A DNA stretch of 6,805 nt, taken from the NCBI GenBank assembly GCA_050260215.1, contig JBLNBU010000069.1, positions 1 to 6,805 of the forward strand, given 5' to 3'. This DNA is from JBLNBU01 sp050260215 (lineage in GTDB: Bacteria; Pseudomonadota; Alphaproteobacteria; Rhodospirillales; Magnetospirillaceae). Below the pieces are notes generated by a model. It did no database searches. It was not told the DNA's origin and worked only from the letters and a program-made list of their open reading frames with translations. The stretch's first letter is position 1. Every line of letters begins with the position of its first letter. This document shows, piece after piece, positions 4,663 to 6,805 of the stretch. The position numbers and the translations under genes are program-made.

Positions 4663-4747
4663 CGTCACCCCCGCGCAGGCGGGGGGCCAGGGGATGCCGC
4701 ACCAACTGTTCCGCGACTCCTGGATGCCCGCCTGCGCGGGCATGACG
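4663..4747. repeat. Two-hairpin REP-like palindromic element
   Basis: Two 29-base arms, 4663-4691 and 4719-4747, are inverted copies matching at 24 of 29 positions. Each arm is also a hairpin: CCCCCGC-GCAG-GCGGGGG (4668-4685) and ATGCCCGC-CTGC-GCGGGCAT (4724-4743). The five differences between arms sit where each hairpin pairs with itself, so each arm keeps its own stem. The outer edges are CGTCA and TGACG, and 27 bases separate the arms. This form, with CGTCA-CCCGC ends and CCAGG/CCTGG inner borders, is typical of dispersed intergenic palindromes in proteobacterial genomes, usually explained as REP/BIME-like elements mobilised by RAYT-type transposases. No such transposase is here. It fills the lipoprotein-gmhB gap and would be part of any joint transcript. 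No T-run follows either stem. Confidence 0.85.
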
Positions 4748-4753
4748 GTTCCT

Positions 4754-4758
4754 AGGAA
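4754..4758 (+). promoter_or_regulatory. Ribosome binding site deciding the gmhB start
   Basis: AGGAA ends six bases before the ATG at 4765 and directly abuts the alternative in-frame ATG at 4759. The spacing favours 4765, which gives an N-terminus of MKRFVLIDRDG. Confidence 0.6.
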
Positions 4759-4764
4759 ATGCAG

Positions 4765-5292
4765 ATGAAGCGCTTCGTCCTGATCGACCGCGACGGCACC
4801 ATCAACGTCGAGAAGAACTACCTGTCCGACCCCGGCCAGCTGGAGCTGATCGCCGGCGCCGCCGCCGCCATCCGCGCGCTGAAGGAAGCCGGCTTCGGGG
4901 TGGCGGTGATCACCAACCAGTCGGGCATCGGGCGCGGCTATTTCGACATGGCGGCGCTGGAGCGCGTGCACGCCCGCTTGGCCGAGCTGCTGGCGGCCGA
5001 GGGAGCGGCCGTCGACGGCATCTATCTGTGCCCGCACGGCCCCGACGACGACTGCAGCTGCCGCAAGCCGCTGCCCGGCATGGTCGAGCAGGCGGTGGCC
5101 GAGCACGGCTTCGATCCCAGGCAGTCCTGCGTGGTCGGCGACAAGGAGGCCGATGTGGAACTGGGGCACGGCGTCGGCGCCACCACCTTCCTGGTGCGCA
5201 CCGGCTACGGCCGCAAGTACGAGGCCTCGACCAAGGCCGACCACGTGGTCGACGACCTGGCCGCGGCGGTACGGATGATCCTGCGCGATTAG
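4765..5292 (+). CDS. gmhB: D-glycero-D-manno-heptose 1,7-bisphosphate 7-phosphatase (HAD family)
   Basis: A 175-residue cytoplasmic HAD phosphatase that removes the 7-phosphate from heptose 1,7-bisphosphate during synthesis of ADP-heptose for the LPS core. HAD motif I is D-R-D-G-T (8-12), with nucleophile Asp8 and acid/base Asp10. Motif II is T-N-Q-S-G (50-54), followed by the family's G-I-x-R-G. The zinc-binding loop is C89-P-H91 ... C97-x-C99, followed by R-K-P (100-102). Motif IV is G-D-K-E-A-D (125-130). This set, with the zinc loop and length, matches GmhB well. The histidinol-phosphate phosphatase part of HisB is the closest alternative, and no his gene is nearby. No other heptose gene (gmhA, hldE, waaD) is visible. 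The palindromic repeat ends 17 bases before the start, leaving little room for a private promoter, so it may be read from the lipoprotein promoter through the repeat. Confidence 0.9.
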   Translation: MKRFVLIDRDGTINVEKNYLSDPGQLELIAGAAAAIRALKEAGFGVAVITNQSGIGRGYFDMAALERVHARLAELLAAEGAAVDGIYLCPHGPDDDCSCRKPLPGMVEQAVAEHGFDPRQSCVVGDKEADVELGHGVGATTFLVRTGYGRKYEASTKADHVVDDLAAAVRMILRD

Positions 5293-5295
5293 GTC

Positions 5296-5324
5296 TTTTC
5301 CGGTCCCGGTGGCGGGCGTATACC
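5296..5324 (+). promoter_or_regulatory. Weak candidate promoter upstream of purH
   Basis: TTTTCC (5296-5301) and TATACC (5319-5324) are 17 bases apart in the 70-base gmhB-purH gap. The -35 match is poor and the -10 match is fair. GGTGG (5308-5312) is inverted as CCACC (5323-5327), overlapping the -10, and could be a small operator or hairpin. I see no match I would call a PurR site. Confidence 0.25.
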
Positions 5325-5362
5325 ACCCCTGCCCAGTTCTCTCCTGTCCGAAGGCCCTGCCC

Positions 5363-6805
5363 ATGACCGATCGTCCGATCCGCCGCGCCCTGTTTTCCGT
5401 GTCCGACAAGACCGGTCTGCTGGATTTCGCCCGCTTCCTGGTCGAACGCGGCGTCGAGATCCTGTCCACCGGCGGCACGGCCAAGGCGATCCGCGACGCC
5501 GGCTTGGGCGTCACCGACGTGTCCGACTACACCGGCTTCCCCGAGATGCTGGACGGCCGGGTCAAGACCCTGCACCCCAAGGTGCACGGCGGCCTGCTGG
5601 GCATCCGCGGCAATGCCGAGCACGAGAAGGCGATGGCCGCCCACGGCATCGACGCCATCGACCTGCTGGTGGTCAACCTGTACCCGTTCGAGGCCACCGT
5701 GGCCAAGGGCGCCGACTACGAGACCGCCATCGAGAACATCGACATCGGCGGCCCGGCCATGATCCGCGCCGCATCCAAGAACCACGACGCCGTCACCGTG
5801 GTGGTCGACACCGAGGACTATGCGGTGGTCATGGACGAGATGAAGGCCAATAGCGGCGCCACCACGCTGGCCCTGCGCAAGCGCCTGGCCGCCACGGCCT
5901 ACGCCCGCACCGGCGCCTATGACGCCGCCATCTCCCAGTGGTTCGCGCGCGAGCTGAACGATCCGTTCCCCCGCCGCGTCGTCGTCGCCGGCGAGCTGAA
6001 GCAGAGCCTGCGCTATGGCGAGAACCCGCACCAGCAGGCCGCCTTCTACGTCACCGGCGACCAGCGCCCGGGCGTGGCCACGGCCAGGCAGCTGCAGGGC
6101 AAGGAGCTGTCCTACAACAACCTCAACGACACCGACGCCGCCTTCGAGCTGGTCTCCGAGTTCGAGGACCCGGCGGTGGCCATCATCAAGCACGCCAACC
6201 CGTGCGGCGTCGCCACCGGCTCCGACATCGTCTCGGCCTACAAGGCGGCGCTGGCCTGCGACCCGGTCTCGGCCTTCGGCGGCATCGTCGCCATCAACCG
6301 CAGGCTCGACGGCGCCACCGCCGAGGAGATCTGCAAGCTGTTCACCGAGGTGGTGATCGCGCCCGAGGCCGACGACGCCGCCGTGGCCGCTTTCGCCGCC
6401 AAGAAGAACCTGCGCCTGCTGGTCACCGGCGCCATGGCCGACCCGTCCACCCCGGGCATGACGCTGCGCGCCGTCGCCGGCGGCTACCTGTTCCAGAACA
6501 AGGACAACGGCCGGGTGATGCAGCAGGAGCTGAAGGTGGTGACCAAGCGGGCGCCGACTGCCCAGGAAATGGCCGACCTGCTGTTCGCCTTCCGCGTCTG
6601 CAAGCACGTCAAGTCCAACGCCATCATCTACGTCAAGAACGGCTGCACCGTCGGCATCGGCGCCGGCCAGATGAGCCGGGTCGACAGCTCGCGCATCGCC
6701 GCGTGGAAGAGCAAGGAAGCCGCCGAGGCCGCTGGCCAGGCGGAACCCGGCACCATCGGCTCGGTGGTCGCCTCCGACGCCTTCTTCCCGTTTGCCGACG
6801 GCCTG
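5363..6805 (+). CDS. purH: Bifunctional AICAR transformylase / IMP cyclohydrolase PurH, C-terminus off the window
   Basis: The first 481 codons are present of a protein usually about 525 long. It catalyses the last two steps of IMP synthesis: formylation of AICAR with 10-formyl-THF, then ring closure. The N-terminal IMP cyclohydrolase domain (about 1-200) has FSVSDKTGL (11-19), STGGTAK (35-41), GRVKTLHPKVHGG (65-77) with Lys68, and NIDIGGPAMIRAASKNH (125-141) with Asp127 and Lys139. These match human Lys66, Asp125 and Lys137 with a constant offset of two. The transformylase domain has LRYGENPHQ (216-224), LSYNNLND (249-256) and IIKHANPCG (274-282), where Lys276 and His277 are the catalytic pair. 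CKHVKSNAI (413-421), GIGAGQMSRVDS (431-442) and SDAFFPFADG (471-480) follow. Nothing is broken. ATG 5363 has GAAGG (5350-5354) eight bases upstream. FolD in the same window makes its formyl donor. Confidence 0.97.
   Translation, partial: MTDRPIRRALFSVSDKTGLLDFARFLVERGVEILSTGGTAKAIRDAGLGVTDVSDYTGFPEMLDGRVKTLHPKVHGGLLGIRGNAEHEKAMAAHGIDAIDLLVVNLYPFEATVAKGADYETAIENIDIGGPAMIRAASKNHDAVTVVVDTEDYAVVMDEMKANSGATTLALRKRLAATAYARTGAYDAAISQWFARELNDPFPRRVVVAGELKQSLRYGENPHQQAAFYVTGDQRPGVATARQLQGKELSYNNLNDTDAAFELVSEFEDPAVAIIKHANPCGVATGSDIVSAYKAALACDPVSAFGGIVAINRRLDGATAEEICKLFTEVVIAPEADDAAVAAFAAKKNLRLLVTGAMADPSTPGMTLRAVAGGYLFQNKDNGRVMQQELKVVTKRAPTAQEMADLLFAFRVCKHVKSNAIIYVKNGCTVGIGAGQMSRVDSSRIAAWKSKEAAEAAGQAEPGTIGSVVASDAFFPFADGL

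Noticed and set aside
4663..4747. Intrinsic terminator, or CRISPR repeat
   Set aside because: No T-run follows either hairpin, and there are only two inverted arms with no regular spacer series, so a REP-like palindrome fits better.
4910..6607. Long antisense open frame (565 codons, minus strand) opposite gmhB and purH
   Set aside because: Same reasoning: it lies opposite two strongly conserved enzymes, with no family motif and a biased composition.

Overview
The window is GC-rich and densely packed with housekeeping genes. It looks like the chromosome of an alphaproteobacterium, probably a Magnetospirillum-like member of the Rhodospirillales. That placement is inferred from protein flavour (the receiver-domain wording, TldE/PmbA, NnrU, a 17-kDa-antigen-like lipoprotein), codon bias and alphaproteobacterial-style palindromic repeats. 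I ran no search, so genus is a guess. I see no rRNA or tRNA gene, CRISPR array, transposase, phage gene or toxin-antitoxin pair. No gap between genes exceeds 300 bases; the longest is about 160.

Layout. At 1-258 on the minus strand is the N-terminal part of a CheY-like response regulator that runs off the left edge. It faces away from all other genes, across a 139-base divergent spacer with a good minus-strand promoter candidate. From 398 a tight plus-strand block begins: a YggT-family membrane protein, a DUF167/YggU protein that overlaps it through a TTG start, and folD, which overlaps that gene by ATGA. After folD comes a small rearrangement: the first 48 bases of the next gene (nnrU-like) are duplicated exactly, 117 bases upstream of the real start, giving a 35-codon truncated frame. 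The intact NnrU-family membrane gene follows at 2023-2697.

A 159-base gap holding a REP-like palindrome fragment leads to pmbA/tldE (2857-4197). Next is a small lipoprotein gene (4258-4647) whose Shine-Dalgarno lies in the 3' arm of a strong predicted hairpin. A two-hairpin palindromic repeat (4663-4747) fills most of the next gap, then gmhB (4765-5292) and purH (5363 to the right edge, 481 of roughly 525 codons present).

How the genes relate. folD and purH connect in one-carbon and purine metabolism: FolD makes 10-formyl-THF, which the PurH transformylase domain uses. They are not in one operon here. The rest are functionally separate: membrane and division-associated YggT, the TldD/TldE protease partner, LPS heptose synthesis (GmhB) and an envelope lipoprotein. 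I found no convincing undescribed multi-gene system. The features most worth a second look are the exact duplication between folD and nnrU, which may also have altered the FolD C-terminus, and the hairpin that masks the lipoprotein ribosome-binding site.
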